From Atriophallophorus winterbourni (lineage: Eukaryota; Platyhelminthes; Trematoda; Plagiorchiida; Microphallidae), in NCBI GenBank assembly GCA_013407085.1, contig JACCGJ010004867.1, positions 1 to 64,000 of the forward strand: 64,000 nt of DNA. Direction: 5' to 3'. Below, in pieces: positions 43,501 through 46,500 of this stretch. Under the pieces are notes generated by a model, which ran no database searches, was not told the DNA's origin, and saw nothing but the letters and a program-made list of their open reading frames with translations. Both the position numbers and the translations under genes were made by a program. Position 1 is the stretch's first letter, and the number at the start of each line of letters is the position of its first letter.

Positions 43501-46500
43501 ATTATTCTACCAGCCGGGCATTTCTAATTTACTTTTCATATCACCACAACATTTCTCAATCTTTCATCAAATTCGTTTTTGTTGGTTGCATAATCTCTGA
43601 TGTTTGTCTCTTATAAATCTTTCTGCTTTCGTTTAGGTGTTCTCGGCGGCAAATTGTCTTTTGGCTCGAAGGCGTTTACCGCATAATCCGGATTCGTCTT
43701 CGGCCAGCACGTGCGACCTATTGCTTCGGCGTTGTGGCTGGCTGGATTCCGAGTGCGGATTGCACATGCGGACGTACAAGGTAAGTGTGGGTTACAATGT
43801 TCGTGACTAATTGTGTGCTCCAACTAACTTGCCCTACGACCGATCTGTGTCGAAGTCAAGCTTAGTATTGTGTTTCTATGTTTAGCAGTGATGTGTTCAT
43901 ATATTGTTCCATTTTTACTGTTTTCTCATTGTTCAAGGTCATTCCAATGGCTCAACGAAGCGGTGTGATAGAATGGTGTGAGGGTACCATCCCTTTGGGT
44001 GAGTGGTTGGCTTCCGATCGAACCGGTGCTCATCAGCGCTATCGACCTCAAGATCTTGCTCCCGGGCAGGCAAAGATGAAATTGGCCGCTGTACGAGATC
44101 GTCCACCGGAGCGCCGTCTGGTGGTATTCGAGGAAATTTGTGAGAAAATTCGGTACGAGCAACTTTCGGTGCTGTTCAGTTTTTCCCAATTTAGGGACAT
44201 CATTTTGTTTGCCTTGCTTTGGCTGTTCATTTTTATTGAGGATTACTCTAATAGTTGACCCTGGGCTTTTGATATACGTGATAAATGTGAATGATCCTTC
44301 TTACTCTTCAAAGATTTTTCACGTAAATTTAAACAGAGTTTTAACCTCGTGAAATGTAATTGAGTGAATATTACAGACACTGTAGTGCAATCGATTACAT
44401 AGTCAGCCTTTCCCTGCACTATAAACATTTATGTCCCCTTTTTATGCACAGTCCGGTCCTTGCTTATTTTTTGCTGGAACAATTTCCCGATTCCCGTGCT
44501 TGGTATCGCGCTCGCAGAAGCTACACTCGTTCTCTTGCAATGTCTAGCGTGGTCGGCTATTTGGTGGGCTTAGGCGATCGGCATCCACACAATTTACTGC
44601 TGCATCGAGCCTCCGGTGAACTTGTTCATATTGATTTGGGCGTTGCATTCGACCAAGTAGGTGTTGTTCTCGCTAGTCCCCCCATACGAACAAAATGCTG
44701 CTTTCCATCTCATTTGTTTGCACCAATTGTTGATGAGGTTTCTGCCGGATAGTCCTTGTTTTCATTTGCCATGCTTTATCAGGGCCGTTTGCTGCCGACT
44801 CCTGAAATGGTTCCTTTTCGGCTTACACGTGACTTAGTTCACGCTCTGGGTCCGTTTGGATTGGAAGGTGGATTTACCCCCGCTGCTGAAGCTGTTCTGT
44901 CCGAATTGCGTAAGGGCAGTGATGTTCTTCTAACTCTGTTGCAGGTATGTGTGTGTTATCGTGACAAACCCTGTAGAATGTTTTCTCGGGGTGTAGGTTT
45001 GTTCATTTCATGTTGTCTATGTTTCAGTGTCGAGTACCTTGAAAAAAGACCACCGTTACTAATTTATTTACTGCAACAATAAATTATCAAATTAATTAAA
45101 TCCATGAATAGATTACGACAGCATTCAATATTCTCACCACTGTTTCCATTCCCCCGTTCCAGCCGTAGTGTGCAAGCATTCAATTATTCTAAGCAGCTTG
45201 CATCACTTTTTTGTTTCCCCAATAATCTCTATAACTCTATTATGCACCTACGACAATCTGACTTCGATGCGATTAGAATTCAACTGCTAATAAGTGCTAA
45301 TAAATCCGTCTCTCTCTGTCGAAGCTATGTGCAAAAAGTAAACATCCATATCATTGAAGCTGATCAAAGTGCCACATTCACAGACTTCACATGAGGTGAT
45401 ATACTGTCACGTTACTTGATCAATTGCGAGCTATCTTTTTAATGAATATGGTTTCTCGATCGGTCTTAAATATTTTCCGGTGTATTAAAGGGCAATCGTA
45501 GTTATCATTTTCGTTTTTACAATCTATTTGCATGTTTTCTCCGCATCTCGTTTTTACTAGCTTGGTAGAATTATTACAATTAATGCTGTTCGACTCGTGC
45601 TCTGTGTGTGATTAAAACATGCAACTAGTGACATTTCATTCAATCTTGAATCTGTTCGAACATACATTTTACTGCATCAAATACGAGCACCGTCTACCAT
45701 TCTGCTGAATTTTAATGAGGATAGGACTTGATGAGTACAAACGACGCGAAACCGATCTTGGCGTATATTGCGAAGGCTTCGAAATTTCGTTACTTACTTC
45801 ATCCTCGAAGGTGTTTTTTTAGAGAATATATGTCTCTCGGTATATAACAATGACTACTTTCTATCTACTCCGGGACAGTCTGACAGTATCGTAGACCAAA
45901 TGCAGCCTAAGTCTGTGTGGAATTTTGCCTGGATGCATGCTTGTGATTTGATACATACTGCAACGACTAACCCGTATTTATGAAGTTAACTGGGGGAGCA
46001 AACTCATCGGGTCTTAGGCCTACCACGTTATCCATGACAAACGAAGAAAAAGTGTTCTTCAGACACTGCCACAGTCTTCGCTTACTTTTCAATGACTGGA
46101 AGATTGAAGTCTTGTTTCAAATTAACTATAAAGTGATACAAAACTGAACAAAAATGCTTATTTGCATGTGTTTCGTATTGTTTGCACTCAGCAGGTAGCG
46201 CCATTACGATCAGGATCCGCATGCACTGTTCAATCAGGTTGGTAATGCCCACCTTATCCAACAGTGGCGAACAAGCCCAACTTGTTTTGCATTCTTCCAC
46301 AATTTCAAACGCATGCGGATCCTGGTGCAAGCCCGGGATCAGCCTAAAAACTAAGACGCGTGTTTATCAAACAGCGATCCGCCCTGTACTGTTTTACGGA
46401 TGCGAGACATGGCCTTTATGGTCACAGGATGTACGCACATTAGAAGTGTTTGACCATTGGTGCCTCAGGGTAATCTTGGGCATCCGATATACTGACCGAG

